64,000 nucleotides of DNA from Vigna angularis (GCF_016808095.1 NC_068972.1:2480001-2544000), one strand, 5' to 3'; shown: positions 24,485 to 39,447, counted from the first letter of the stretch. Notes: generated by a model not told the origin, from the letters alone. Numbers and translations are program-made.

Positions 24485-26837
24485 TGATGTACTTTTGTGA
24501 ATACATCTTATATATTATTATATATCTACATAAATATAATAATAAGATTTTTTTCAATGTACGTATAAAAGAAGGATAAATATAGTTAGTATACTTCGTA
24601 TTTAGTATAATAATAAGAAGAAAAGAATATATTAGTACAAAAATTGTAATTCCATTGGCGTTGTTAAATTCTGTTAATGATTGTAGTTATTGAGCACATA
24701 TGTTTTTAGTAGTGATTAGGTGTGTTTGTGTTTATTTATTTTTGCTTTGTTTTGAAAATTTAAAATCTTTAAAAATTTTCTTCAAGTTTAAGTACAAATT
24801 AATGTTAATTTTCTCTTAATAAATACAATCGTAATAATAACTAAAAAGTCAAACATACACCTAATTATCATAATCAAGTTAATATAGTTCAAACAAAATT
24901 TAGTAAAATTAAAATTTTTGATTGAAACAATTTTTTAAAATTTTTTATTAAGACCAAAATATGTGAATGTTTGTCGTACCACAAATCAAGTATTTATCCT
25001 ATAAAAAATATAAAAAATATCAATAATTAATAGGTATTAAACTAGAAAGAGTCTTAACAACACATTTTTTTTAATATTAATGATGTTTTAAATGAGGGGC
25101 GACATTAATTAAAAAAAGTTTAGGAAGAAAATAGAAGAATTAAAAAAAGAAAGAGCAATATGGTCAAAGAGTTAGTTGGTAACAGTAGTACAGGAAGCGC
25201 GCAGTAATGATTGAGATTGAGAGAGTTGCGATGTGTTTCTCTTTCACTGTATTGAAAGGCACGTGCAATAATTTGTTATTTGTTAGTAATATTATTAAAG
25301 AAAGATTTAGAAATGTGATTGAGTTTGACTGACCAAAGCGCAGTCTGATTCAATTCTACCTACGACCTTCAAACAGTAATTTCAACCAAATCCTTATCCT
25401 TTGCTAAATTAGCGGCTGGGGTGCCACCGATTCACAACTAAACACAAGAAATCTGTTACATTACACCCATGAATCTCCTTTCAGGTCTTACAAAAAAAAA
25501 AAAAGCTGAGTGCATGCGCATGATGTTTGATTGTGACACATTAATAATAATAACAAGGCTGTTTCTTTCGTTTGATTTGAAACTGAAAGCAACAGACATG
25601 AAGAAACTACACTTTGGCAATTAAACAAGATTATAATGGAGCCAGAGAGAGAGAGCGTGACTACACGGTTTCTACGTTCAACCACAGAAAAAGACTGCTT
25701 TTAAAGTTCTTGTCTGCTACCTTCAATTCTCTTTCTCTCTGTTCTTCGAATCAGGAAAAGAAACATCCCTCAAATCATTCAACAACACCTATTCCCATCT
25801 TTCCTGTTCACTTTTCAAAGTCTTCTTCTCAAAACAAAGGCCACGGTCAAAAAAAAAAGCCAAAACAAACAACCCTCTCTCTCACATTTTATTCATGCAA
25901 CCATCAACCCACCTTTTAACTAATTCCATCCAATCTCAATCTTAAATACACTATTTTTTCTTCATCCAAAAATTGCTCTGCCATTCAAAATTTCAACCTG
26001 TAATTTCTATTTTAATAAACTTGCCAACTGTCTCCTTTACTTGTATTATGCTTCTATCGCACACAGCGTGCTAACACGTAAAAGATGATCTTACAAAATT
26101 GATTTATAAAATGATATGTTTTTAAATTATGGACTGTTTTGATTTCAGTCAACCTACGATCTCCAACAGTAACATTAAATGTTATACGCATATGTATGCA
26201 GATGGTATATTAGTTTTATTTTGGATTAAGAAATAGTGTGTGGTGGGAGTGAATGGTTGCAGCATATGCGATGGAATGTGTGAGTGAGGTGGATAAGGTG
26301 GCGTAGGAAGATGGATGAGTGAGATAAGAAATGAAGTGTTTTGGAGAGGAAAGAAAAGGTGGCACCAAAGCAAAGCATGTGGTGTGATGTTGGTGCTAAT
26401 TATTCATGAGAATTGGAACCCTTGAGAGGCAGAGATTAGATTGGTAGATGGATATAGATAAATAATACTCATTCTCCCTTACTTTCAATCAAATCAACCT
26501 CTCACCATCAAATGTAAGCGTGACTAGACCAAACTCCATAATTGGGAGAATGAGACTGAGACCCTTTTACTTTCCCTCACAAAGACAAGAGTCATCTTGT
26601 TTGCTTTCATTGCTCATCGCAGCCAATAAGTACAAAACTCACTGACCAACCCCACATTTTCTAATTCATAATGCTCTTTATTTTCCAACACTCCGTTATT
26701 GTTACTGTTTTACTGTTCTGTTCCTCACAGTTTTATTCTGAGTTGCATTCCTCACAAAACAAAGTACAAGATTGAGAATTGTAGACTGATGAACATTTTC
26801 ATCATTTGGGGTATGTGGATGAGTCCCACTGAAGGGA

Positions 26838-27023
26838 ATGACACTGAGTCACCCTTTATTTACCTGTAAGAATAACTTTTCATCTGTGAATGAAGAAAAT
26901 TGCAATGCTAATAACATTCCTGCATCCGTTTTTAGTATGGAACCTGGTGTAGCCGAACCTTTATGCTCGAGACTCTCTGGAGGTGATAAAGAAGATAAGG
27001 ATTCTGATCCAACCACAGAGTAG
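26838..27023 (+). other. Unassigned 61-codon open frame
   Basis: ATG at 26838, TAG at 27021-27023. The frame has a less AT-rich composition than its flanks and a hydrophilic, acidic end (GGDKEDKDSDPTTE). I do not recognise it. It could be a leftover exon, part of a non-coding transcript or chance. Confidence 0.15.
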
Positions 27024-30000
27024 AGAATACTTGCAAAATCACATTTTAGAACAACTCTACTAAACGCTAAATATTGAAATCAATCTCTGGAATATATGTG
27101 AAGTGTAAGCAAGTGGCTTGGATTTTGTACTTTTATACATAACAAGTACTAGTATTAGTGCAAAGTTGTGGCAGTGTAACGTTGCACCTATTTGAGAGAC
27201 ACTTGAAATATGAAGACAGTAGATAGCAATTAGCTTAAAATTGTTCTCTGAATTAGTAGTGTATAAAGAATATGCAATAAGCAGATTGAAAGTGTAAGGT
27301 TTTTAAATGAGTGAGTGATTCGTGATGGGAAATCATGGTCGAGGGAAGTACTGATATGCATATCATCAACATTGAATTTTCTTAATAGAAACATAATGCA
27401 GTAGATTAGATTCTAAAGGTGATCGTATATATACTATTAAAGATGCTCCCCTACTGATAGTATAAGAATAACTTTCGGTTGGCTGATTGATTTTGGTGGC
27501 ACTGAGATTTCGAATAATGGAATACAACGTAACAGTATTATCATTTCCCTTTTATGGTTAATATTCTTCCAATATATCTTAACAACAAAAGTAAATTCTT
27601 AAACTAATATAAAGTTTCAGCTAAAATATGTATAAAAAAAAGGAGAAAAATACTGAAGGCGAAAAAATTGTATTTAATGATAATATTAGGATGTAGAATT
27701 GCAAGTTCGTTTTACAAAAAATAAATCTCATTAACTCACTATTGGATTATAATTTCACGAGCTTTTTCTTTTAATTGCATTAATTAGTTTCATAGAAGGT
27801 TACAATCCCAACTTGTAGGTAATAAAATAATTTATAAAATTTACAAATTTATTATAGACTTACCATATCATATGCTACTTCTGCAAATCTTGTATTTTTA
27901 TGAATCTAGATGTTTCATTGGATTTTTTGCATTATCTTTTTAGTATTTTTTTCAAAATATAATGATTATGATATATTACATTTTTTTAATATATTTTAAA
28001 ATATTAAAACCAGTATATATCAATACATTTTAAAAGCATAATGGAGGAACAATACAAAATATCTAGAAAAATCCAACAAAAAAAAATTCAAATTCTATTT
28101 TTACTTTATTTTGAGGTTTATAAATTAAGAATGTTTATCGGAGTATTTATTTACAAAAAAATTATATTTTAAGAAAGTTTTTGAGTAAAACCTTTATATA
28201 AGTTTAAGTCTATTACGATAGAGTGAAGAATCTTAATTGCTTGCAAACCACATGCTTTTTCTTAAAAGAAAAAAAAAGACGTAGAAGAGTTGTAAAATAA
28301 ATTCTTCATACAAACAAGTGTATAAATTAATTTAAATTAAAAATAGATATCCAATAAACTAAGAGAATAATAAAACAAGGAAAAGATATTTTTTTTCATT
28401 GTTTTTAAAACAAAATTTTCATGTATCCTTACATCAATATTTTTGAAGATGTGAAATAGGCTAAACCTAAAATGATGTATTGATGGAGTGTAGTATAAGA
28501 TGAGTGACCTTTATAGTATAGTCAACTTACCAATGTTTCATAACTCTTAATAGAAGTTTTATTGAAATATCTTATTTAGTCTGTATCAAATGCGTAAATT
28601 TATTTATATATGGTTGGTGTGCTGCAACACTTTGAGTAGTCAGTCACCTTTCTTGCAATGTCTGATCTTACGCAAAGCATCTAAGCAGTCAGCCTGACAT
28701 CTCGCATATTGTTTAATTACTGAGGGTTTAGCTCTAATGTAGATTCAAATATTCAAGTCATGATAATCATAGTTTTATTAAAAAGAAAAAAGAAAAAAAT
28801 GGGTGGATGACATAGTTACGTTAGACGAATATATACACCCTCATAACTCGATAACTCGTGTATGCGTGGGACCAAACAATAGATAATTGAAAATTAATAA
28901 AAAAAAAGTGCTATTATGTCATTAAAAGAAAGTTAATTAGTGTTAGAAGACAAAGTGAAAGTTGTCCCATCTTTTACTATCTATTTCTTTCTAATCTGAG
29001 GGATAGCATTATTAAATAACAATAAAGGGCATGTTTTGTCACATCTTGCTAGGATTCCTTGCTTTGTATTGCTAGTGACCATTAAAAAGTTATGATAGAA
29101 AATTGTGTTACAGTATTCATCAGTATCTTCATGTTAGAAATAAATACTCAATTGCTTTTGTACTAGCGTAAGTTAGTAATTTTAATCGAATACACCCATG
29201 TTACTGTAAAAAAATATACAAATGTAATGAGGACTCTTCTAACACTAAACTAATCAATGTATATGATCAAGAAATTTGATTTTATTGTCTTTTAATTGGT
29301 TTATTTTCAAAAATATAGGTAAACTTTTTCACGTATAAAAAATAACCGTCTAAAAGCTCGTAACTCCAAAATAAATGAATTTATACATCGTACAATAAAA
29401 TAAATGAAATCATGCACATAAAATCAAAAGAAAGGTACAACGCGTAAAATCAACTGCTCTCATGAACAACACGTTAGAGATTATCGCAACCACATCCACT
29501 TGTGGCACAACACACGGTCGTGTGTATGCATGCAACCGGGACAAACCCCCTTTTAAAATTTGAAGTTTACATGATCCTTCCACTAACTTAAATAATATTA
29601 GAGCTCTGTTATAGGGGTGAGAAAAATTCATTATTCTTCTTTTAAAAATAGAACAATTTTAGATAATTTGATTCTCAGTCTAAAAGTATAAATTATTTTA
29701 AAGAATTGTTCCAAAATCAAATTAGTTTTTAAGTAAAAATTGAAACAAATTTTAAAACCAAACCTATAAAATAATTCTTTATGTAAAATTGACACCTGTT
29801 AATTCAATTGTGTACCTGTAAACTATTGGAAGAATTATCAAACAGTTTTACCAAAACTTTTATTTTCTAAGTTTAAACATCACTTACAGTAGTGGACGAA
29901 GAATTCTTAAGCTTTGAAAATGGAAACATTAGAACTATCTCTAACCGTTTATTAAAACACAAGTTAGAAATCAAATTAGTATTTTTCATTAATGGAATCA

Positions 30001-30895
30001 ACAAAATATTCGTTAACATAAATAATAAGCGTATTAAAAGGAAGGGCCCGATTGCTTTTATATGGAAGATGATGATAAAAGTTTGCCCCCTGAAAGGAAA
30101 TTCATAAAATCAGAAATTAACATAAATAATAAGTTATATTTAGGATAACATGATGTGTATATTTATTTTATACATTATTTCAAAGAAATTCCTCGCATCA
30201 GAAATTAAGAAACAAATTCATCTGGATTAACCCTCAATATCAAGGTAGATTCCTTTAGGTGGAATATCAATCTCCATTCTAATTGCTTAGGTACTTCTCT
30301 CATGAAGTGATGGGTAACAATTATTTTTGCATGTATCTTTTTCCCTAATTCAAGGCGTTTTAAATAGTCTATGCAAATTAAAACTATTTTCATGACCCAC
30401 ATCAAGATTGGAAGAATGCTTAATAGCCGACTTCTATCTAAAAAAAGGCTATGTATGAAAGAACTATTAGAGTTAATTCAACTTGGATACACTTTACTGT
30501 CGATCAGGAACAACATTGTCCCGTCACATGTATACTGTGCAAAAACTAGACTTAATCTGAGTTAGATGTCATTATTTTTATGAAAGGGAAATTATTTATT
30601 AATACTAATTTTACACTCAAATTTAATAGGAAAACAGCATCGTTGGCACTAACTCACAGAATAAACAAATAAAATATCCAAACTACAAAACCAACCAACC
30701 AAAAAGTAATTAAATAACAGAGGAACTAATAAATGATCCCTTGAGAAAATGTACATGGCTAAGTGGCTAGTAAATGTTTTACATAACACACCCAACCCCA
30801 AAAAATTCTATGCGTTACAAGTATCTATTTTAAACATGTACGAACCGCTGACCTGTATGTGCCACTTTGTTACTTCTAATCAATATTGAGGAACC

Positions 30896-31275
30896 CTATT
30901 TTCCACCTTTGCTATAGCTGTCCTTTAAAGTGACAGTCCTATTAAAAACAAGTTTTTCTGGAGTTGAGTCCTGGTCAACTACGAAGTAGCCTGGAAGAGC
31001 AGATATAACGATTAGATATTAAGTAAATAAAGATGAACGAAGAAACAAGTAACAGTCAACGTTCAAACAAGAGACAAGATATTAAATACCTAATCGTTCA
31101 AATTGGAAATTGTCCCCAACTTTCGCATTCCGCAGGGAGGACACTCCGTAAGCACCCGGAATTATCACTTTGGAATTAGGGTTTAAATCGCCAAGCCAAT
31201 TGTCAAGTTCAGCGGGATTCTATTCCAGTGATTCAAACCAAAACAGAGGGAAATATTATTAGCAAACAAGAATAC

Positions 31276-31347
<72 letters not shown>

Positions 31348-34300
31348 CCAAGCAGACGTAAAGGATAGCAAACCTCTGATAGGAATAGCCTCTCAAACAA
31401 CCTGACTTCCACCTTTAGTGGATCAACTCCAGGAGAAGATTGAGAAACCCAATGGAGAACCCCCTAAAATAAAAAAGATTGCACAGATCACCAATCAGAT
31501 CTTGCCTACTATTTTTAATTGACGGAATTAGCAAAGTTTGTGAACCTTAGGCTTTGTCTTCTTTGAAGGGTCATACTCAGCTCGAATTTCAAGAATAGTC
31601 TCATTGTCGTCAGCTAGAATCACTTCAGTGCACTTTATAGGAAATGCATATCTACACCCAACAACGAAAATTTTGAACATTGGACTTAAAATTCTCATCA
31701 CAATGTCAATTTATACCCTCAACTAACCTGAGTATCGCAGATTTCCCAGGAGCTAGACCATAATAATCTTTCGAATCTTGCATCCGGAAGTCCGAACGTT
31801 CAATATATACAACATTGGAAAATGGAATCTAAGAACAACGGCATGAAAAAAAAAATCAGAAACTTCTACCTACACCATATGAACTGGTAATATTATGGTA
31901 AAGCTTAACAAAAAAGTTAACATATTGAATCATCCTAAAACCAGAGCATTGCCCAGAGATATCCGTTTTCACATGCTATGTTTTACCTTGTAGAAAGCAG
32001 AAGCATCATCAGCTTTTGCATCAGGCCATAACTTTGCATCAACCTCAATAGCTAAGTTGGCTTCAAGATTAGTAATAACAACCTTACAAGATTAAATCTA
32101 TTAGTCTTGAGCTAATTAAATCAGAACAGTACACTGGCGTAGAAAGAACACAAATATACCTTGAGAGGATGAAGGACAACCATTGCACGAGGAGCTGTTC
32201 TGTTTAATTCTTCCCTAACATGGTATTCAAGGCGTTCAACGGAAATCAAAGTGCCATCACTACAACAACAAAAAGAAAATAATTGTAATGATCCACTTCC
32301 ATCCTCATATACCAGTTTTTCTAAATGAAAAAAACAGTTTGCAGGTTCTTGTTCCTGAAAGGTATAGTCAATTGATTAAAGCTTCAAATGTGCATTTACT
32401 AAAGCACACATTAAACATCCGAATAAATACTAGAACAATCGAATATAAAGAACAAAATAGTGAATCAACTTTTGGGATAAGGCATCGCCAAGACAACTAG
32501 TTCTTCGAAGACTTATGTTTCTGTTTGCTAAGGTAAAGAGATCAGCATTTGTTTTGTCGTATAAAGAGAGAAAGTGGCTGCTTGCTGAAAATTTAATTTT
32601 AGATTCAGCCTGACACATGATGATCTAACCCAAAAAACCTGAAGTCAGATACACACAGTAAAGCCAATAATATAGCTAGGTTGTACAATACAAGTGACAC
32701 AAGATTAGAGTTTGAGTGGTAAGGAGCTCTGTCTTCAATCTTCAAATATTTCATTGTTGCTGTATCATTATAATTAAACAAATCGGATGTCCGACCATAA
32801 ATCATAACTTAGCCTCTCATAGCACGGTTTAATCAAGATTTAGTGCTCACCTCAACTTGGTTTTAAACCCGGAAGCCTCATTAGAGCAGTTAAGTCATCC
32901 CATAACCAAACTGTGTATAGGTAGTTTATAGTTAATCCGATCTTCTATTAAAAAGGAATGTAACTTATCTAACAGGTCAGTTATACAGCCTGCTAATTAC
33001 TAACCAAAGGGATCCAATAAAACTATCAATAATCTTAGACAAAAACCATGGAAATATTTTAAAGTTTATATTTTCCTCACCCGATATATTTTAAAGTTAA
33101 AATCGGTTGAGGAAAATATAAAGTTTAAGGATTATATGTTAGTTAAAATCTGGGAATAACAGAATAACTAACTAGGGCTTATAAATCATTTAAAATTCAC
33201 CAAATTCACTCAAATCCCCGAAGTACTTTTCCTCTCAACATTTCCAATAAATAATTCATGTTGCAGTTGTCATTGAATTTCAATTATGTATAATTGTTTA
33301 CTCTTTTTGATAATTACTTGACATTTAAGCATTTTTTATTTGTCACTCTATTATTTATGCAATTATAACTTCTTGGTTGATCTTTGAAATTGAAGAAAAG
33401 AAAATGTGTGTTCTCCTAACATTGAATCCCCGATATCTTGTTTCATTTGCTTTTACTTTTATATTTTGTAAGTTATTTAACTAATATTTGCGACAATACG
33501 ATCGTGTATATACTGTACTCTCTACTCGACGTTGACAGGAATGTGACACAAATTTCATATTCAATGGGAATGGAGATAAGGATATGTGTCAATTTTTACT
33601 TTGGGGACGGGAAAGGATATAGTCAAACCAGTACCCCCCTCGGTGCAATCCACACTAAAAAGCCATTAGTGGTAACAAAATACTAAAGATTTGCAGTTGT
33701 TTTCATTAACAACACCAGATGGATCAAGTCATTTATTATGCCTTTTCTCTCTCACACAGAAAGAGCTGAAGATGACAAATACACATTTTTGGTACCACAA
33801 ACTGTAACATGACGTCCAAAATTAATACACACTAATTAATTAACAAATCTAATGAATGTATTCCTTTATATATACACAAAAAAAACGAAAAAAAAAACAG
33901 CCTAGCCTTTTCCTGTGTGGAAAAGGCAAATACATGGATCACAAAATGTTTTGTTACAATTGTCAACAGATAAATTCATCAATTGCATTGAAAAATAAGA
34001 TATGGAAAGAGACATAAATAGCAATTAATATGATCAATACAATAAAGCATTACCAAAGCAACTTCCGACATCAACATATATAGGAAATTGTAAAAGCTAA
34101 AATGAAATTCAGGACAATTTTTAGTATAAAACATGAACTGAACTGAAGTGTTTCAAGTACTTTTACACAGCAATAACCTGGAAATAGCATTCGTATGCAT
34201 CCAACTGTAGTTGGAAATTGATAACATACCTTCTAGTTATTCCAATTCCTCGAACAAAAGCATTGATTGCAGTGGACGTCATGCCTCTACGCCGCAAACC

Positions 34301-37300
34301 AGCTAGTGTCATCAAACGAGGATCATCCCACCCATCAACCCACTTCTCTGTAACTAGACGATTCAACTTCAACAAAGAACAATATGTAATTAGAGGATAG
34401 CAAATTACAAACATAATAATTAAATTCAACAAATTATTACAATGTGTAAAATTGTTGCTTCACCTTACGCTTCGACATAACTGTGTTAGAGACATTCAAT
34501 CTTGAATATTCCCATACATAAGGCTGGTAAATGCCTAACGCATGCAATAACCAATAATATGATGCTCGACGTGTCTCAAATTCAAGTGTACACAGCTGCA
34601 TAAGATATTTGTTAATTAGAAATATATAGAGAAAATAACAACAGAGTTATCATTAACAGCACAACGAGATCTGAATGTCATTTGTCAGGAATGAAGCCTA
34701 AAGCACTGACCACTAGTTAAAAAAGTTCCTAGCAGTTATAGCCTCAAAGCTCCAACTGATATAGTGAATAGAACATTCTGTACAGCACATTATTATTTGT
34801 AGGACAGATAATTTAAATTTTCTAAATAAGAATATACATGAAAGACTAAACTATAACCTTTTTTACAGAGAACCACACATTTTAAAACATAATAACTCCA
34901 ACTCAATGATCCTCCAAAATCTAACTGTCTATAAATATCACAGATTTAGAGCATAAAACGGATTTGAAGAAGCTATGAATCTAGCTGCCCAAGTATTATT
35001 ATATTATGATATTCAAATATCATATTATGAAAAAGGAATGCTAACATAAGGACCACCACAACAAATATAGAGAGATTAAATTAGGAGAATGTAAGCATAT
35101 AGGATGTAGCCTCGATGAAGATTGAAATGGGTAATAAAAAAGAAGCCGGGTTACTAACAAGAGAACTGTAAAATCACCAAGAAAAATTGAGTGGAAGACA
35201 ACTTACTGAATGTGTGATATTCTCTAGAGAATCAACAATGCAGTGAGCATAGTCATAACTTGGATAAATACACCATTTGTCTCCGGCATGTGGGTGTGGA
35301 GTAAACTAAGTGGCGAAAAACATTCACATGGCAAGAAATCAGATCATTATCTCCCTATAAATTTGAGTAATTAAAATCATCTAGCCAAGTAGATACCTTA
35401 ATTCTATAAGCAATAAGGTCATACATATTGTAATTATCACTCTGCATGTCTTGCTTCATTCTAAGCGTGGCTTTTCCTTCTTCTACAAGGCCACTTTTCA
35501 TATCCTCAAAGAGCTTCAGTGACTCTGAAATTGGTCTGTCTCTCCAAGGACTGTTCATTTTCTTCTCCCTATATTCCTTTATCTCATCAGGTGTCTACAA
35601 CCAGATTAAATACTGTTAATTTTTGTTGTTGTGCTTAATACAAAATTCAACAACACGAGGCAATTATCACATCCACCATAGTTATTCCGAATTAACATTT
35701 TCTTCTGGACTAGCAAGTATCCTTTGCAACAATTGAAATAATTTTTTTAAAATATAAAATAAAGGTAAAAATGTAAATGTGTGATAAGTAGTACTAAGAA
35801 ATTAATCTCTTTAATCTTTGAATTTTTTTTCTCACTAAATCTAACCAGTTTGGAAAAAGAAAATTTTGATATTAAAAATTGAAAGTAATTAAAGCTAAGA
35901 TTTACAGAAAAGAAGAAATTCCAACATTAAAAGAAAAAACATAAATTATCAATAATTTTAAAAGTTTTAAAATATGAAATAAGTGTTAAATAGTGTTTAA
36001 GCCACGCATAACAATCAGAAAGAGAATACAAAAAGAGATGTCCTCATGCTTAGGCACGAGAACAGAAATTTATAACATAAGGGTTGATAATATAATTCCA
36101 TGCAATTGAGATTTTCAGAGTAAACTTCCAAAGGGATCAGAATTAGTGTTTCAAATATATCAAGTTAATTACATGCTAGATGTTTTAAATCCAAGGGAAG
36201 AACCAATGAAACATTTAGCATAAACGTTAAATATTTGTAGCAATAAGCTGTTCAGATGTTTGAATAACAACCTGATGGTCAACATACGCATGACCCCTTT
36301 TTATGAGCTCCACAGCTAATTCATACAATTCTTGGAAGTAATCACTTGTGTAAGTAATCTGCAAATATTACAAAGTTGTTAAACATCTAAATAACCAAGA
36401 TCGCATGAGCCAATACGTCATAAACAAACCAACATACCTTGAATGGTTTCCAACCCATCCACTGGACAATTTCTTCAATGTGATCAATATACTCCTTCTT
36501 TTCTGCTTCAGGATTTGTATCATCATATCTGGAATTGCAAAAACCCATAAACCCATAATACAAAGATATAACTAAGGCTTATAGAGCTTTTGACAGGAAT
36601 GCAGTAAACATGAAAAACTTTTAGGAGCAAATCTTTGACATTGTTATAAACACTCAGATTGTTTCCAGCTATAGAAAGTATGTGAGCAAGGAAAGGAAGA
36701 GAAAGAGCGAAAAAAGAGGCATATATAATTAAAGACATCAAAAACAAAAAAGAACTTATGTGTTAACCTTTCCGTACAAAAGTGATGAGATTTACTAAGG
36801 AAGTTGTATATAATCAATTATATTGTAATACATAATTCACATGAGAAAATATGTTTCCCATAGATATAAAACACACCCATAGATAATCCCTAAATAATAG
36901 ATGTCCCAAGAGCAATGTCCATCTCTTTCAGATGAAAGAAGACACACTTATCTGAACTGACAATAAATAAAGGAAAATTTGAAAACACTACACACCTCAG
37001 ATAACAACCTCCATCCCTGTCTTTTGCCAATCCAAAATCAATAAACATGGCCTGAACAACAATTAAGTTTTTATTACAAACATAATTATATATCACAGGG
37101 AAAAAGAAACAAGTTACACAATTATTACAATGTGAAAAACATTACATACTTTTGCATGACCAATATGCAAATATCCATTTGGTTCAGGTGGAAAGCGGGT
37201 CAAAACTTTTCCACCTGTTGCTTTCAAGTGTTTGTCAAGAAGCGCCCTTGTATTACAACATCTCAAAATACTTCCATCACTAAAAGGCACCTCAGTATGC

Positions 37301-39447
37301 ACCTGAAATCAACTTATCATCAAGACATGTTGCAGATGCAAGTTAAGGAAAAAAGTTAAACTCATATGTCATGCCATGAGCAAGCAGAGCAATGGAAATT
37401 ACTCCATTCAAGCTAAAATAGTCAATGATTTGGTTCACAGCATGAACAAAAAAGTATTAAAATGCAATTTGATTTTAAATAAGAAAAGAAATACCTTGAA
37501 ATTTTCCTCTGGGTTAGGAAATATTAAATATGGATTAAGATCTTCTTCAGGTGACTTTTCAGGAGTGGCAACAGGTGCTTTATCCTATGTAAGCATGTAA
37601 GTTGAATTGTGAACCAACAAGTAAATCAAAAAATAAAAGTAAAGCCTAAATAGACAACTGGAAACACAGGCACCTCTACTTTAGCCGGTTTCTCCTTCTT
37701 CTTTCTAGATGGCTTTTCATCATCTGCTGCTGTTCGTTCACCCAGTAGTTCATATAGTTTTGCATCAACAAGTTGCTGCAATATAAAGAACAGAAAAACA
37801 ATTAAAAAGTAATAAAACATGAAATAAGTAAATCAACTACCATTGATTAAGGTTTGTTCCATAGCTGTCACCTTGGCAACTTTTGCGTCACCCCATGGCA
37901 GCCTCTTGCGCACATGGCCAAGCAACTCACCCACTAGAAAAGATAAAGTATAGTGTTCTCAACACTGAATAGAACGGCAGTTCAATATAGGAGGGAAACT
38001 AAATGCATAAGAACGAATCAACAAATCATCCACAAAATGAACTTCTCTATAAGAATTGAAAGTCGAATTCCAATTTAAAATTTGTAACGTGATTTTAGAG
38101 TATATATATTGGAAAGTCAAATCATATCACTTCTTTTAAATTTCTAATTTTAACGTAATGAAATCTGCGAGATTTGAATTACTAAATCCATCACGGGCAA
38201 AGACTGAACACCTACCATTTGTTCGATAGCGAAGCTCCAAAATTGTTACCTTGTTCTCCTCAACAACTTCACTGACAGCTTGGTTGATATCTTCTGTTGA
38301 AACCTCAATGCCTGCTCAAGTATGCAAGATATTTAAGAGTTACACTTGTCATGAGTTAATTTCTAGAATTTTGCAAACAACTTCTCCTAAATTTTGTTTT
38401 AAACTTGTCCATAAGCTAAATTTAACTTATGAGAAAGCCAGTTTCCTTGTTTTTCTTCTAATTTTTCTCTCTTAAAAGTTTTTTTAAGAAGCTCGTCCAA
38501 ATAGAATCTAGGGCCAACTTTATACGAGACTATACTGCTAAAGTTCTTTCCACCGTACCAACACCACAAGCTTCTTCAAATGTCTTCAAATCAAGATTCT
38601 CCATGCCCGTGGTAGCAAGAAATGATAAAGCTGCATCTAACTGTGCAGTTGCTTTGACCTGCAAGCATAATCTCAGTGAGAGAGGAAATATTTCAAACGT
38701 AAAATTTCATCTAAACCCACGACGAGCAGAAAACTTAATTCCAAAGTTGCCAACCAATCAAAAGAAGAAATAATATGGTGGAACACAATAATAACACGAA
38801 ATACACAGTTAGTGTCACTCTGATTGACAATCGATGAACATAAGACGCCAATCAAGAATCTACTGTGCACACCTTTGAAGAAACAATGTATTGTAGTAAT
38901 GTTGGACGATGCGGCAAGGCATTTGCAGGGTACTTCGTCGCAACCTGCCACATAAATCAACGGCAACAACCATGTCAACAGCCCTCAAAAGAAAACCACA
39001 ATAAAATGTACAATCTCTCTTTACTATAAATTCACGTATTTCAGAGAGCGTGGTAGCATAAAGAACATAAAACCATCAAGAATTACGAGTGTAACACAAA
39101 TTCAAAAACATGCAAAGACATATACTACCGTATAAAGAAGATTTCCAACCGTTCGACTGCATCCATCAGTAACACCAGCCTAAAAAAGACAGAACAAATG
39201 CAACTAATATAACGAATGAGGGAAACGAAAGCCTTCCGAAATTAGAAAGACTGATTGCAGAAGGAATTCTTGAATTGAGAATCATTATGCTATGGATAGT
39301 TATGTATACCTCGTTGATGACGGAAGTGAGATTGGCCGTGACTTTGTTGTTCGCGACGGTGTTTCGAGCTGTGCGCTCGTCTAAACCGATCTTCAGAAAG
39401 AGATCGAGACACTTCTCCTTGTCGGAACTGTCATCCTTCGCCGGCAT
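30896..39447 (-). CDS. Glutaminyl-tRNA synthetase, cytosolic
   Basis: Class I aminoacyl-tRNA synthetase that charges tRNA-Gln in the cytosol. 23 exons join without a phase break to 793 aa: 39310-39447, 39129-39179, 38873-38944, 38559-38658, 38216-38311, 37872-37933, 37674-37775, 37495-37584, 37150-37302, 36996-37051, 36438-36528, 36272-36358, 35397-35594, 35207-35305, 34464-34595, 34230-34366, 32160-32259, 31987-32082, 31728-31828, 31546-31651, 31374-31463, 31090-31219, 30896-30990. Residues 1-190 form the eukaryotic N-terminal domain, followed by a Lys-rich linker ([12 protein letters not shown]). The catalytic domain has [14 protein letters not shown] (HIGH at 283-286) and VMSKRK at 504-509 (KMSKS equivalent). 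The anticodon-binding beta-barrels follow. The length is normal for plants. Confidence 0.97.
31274..31344. repeat. (CATA)n/(TA)n microsatellite in a GlnRS intron
   Basis: CATACATACATA changes to about 27 TA units. It lies wholly within the 154-bp intron 31220-31373, so nearly half of this intron is simple repeat. Confidence 0.95.
32260..34229 (-). other. Large GlnRS intron (about 2 kb)
   Basis: This separates the exon ending 'GIGITR' (34230-34366) from the exon starting '[13 protein letters not shown]' (32160-32259). It is much longer than the other introns. It holds a 21-bp stem-loop at 33065-33122 and several small frames with no recognised content, and may contain decayed transposon sequence. 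Confidence 0.85.
33065..33122. repeat. Stem-loop: 21-bp inverted repeat
   Basis: The left arm (33065-33085) and right arm (33102-33122) are complementary with one mismatch and enclose a 16-nt loop. The arms contain TTTATATTTTCCTCA. It could be a tiny MITE relic; it is too A/T-rich and lacks a U-tract, so it does not look like a terminator. Confidence 0.75.

Larger units (their letters stand above)
22853..30895. other. Long intergenic region between the hAT MITE and the GlnRS gene
   Basis: Eight kilobases with no gene I can support. They contain a degenerate run of related words around 23985-24145 (for example TTTGGTCAAATTTAATT) and an AT microsatellite at 24444-24481. A less AT-rich stretch at 25200-27100 includes a 61-codon frame (26838-27023). 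Frames at 29410-29631 and 29892-30565 were inspected and matched nothing. The last ~200 bp before 30896 are probably the GlnRS 3' UTR. Confidence 0.4.

Noticed and set aside
30205..30405. Minus-strand 66-codon frame
   Set aside because: No recognised motif, and the frame start is arbitrary; most likely chance or unidentified debris.
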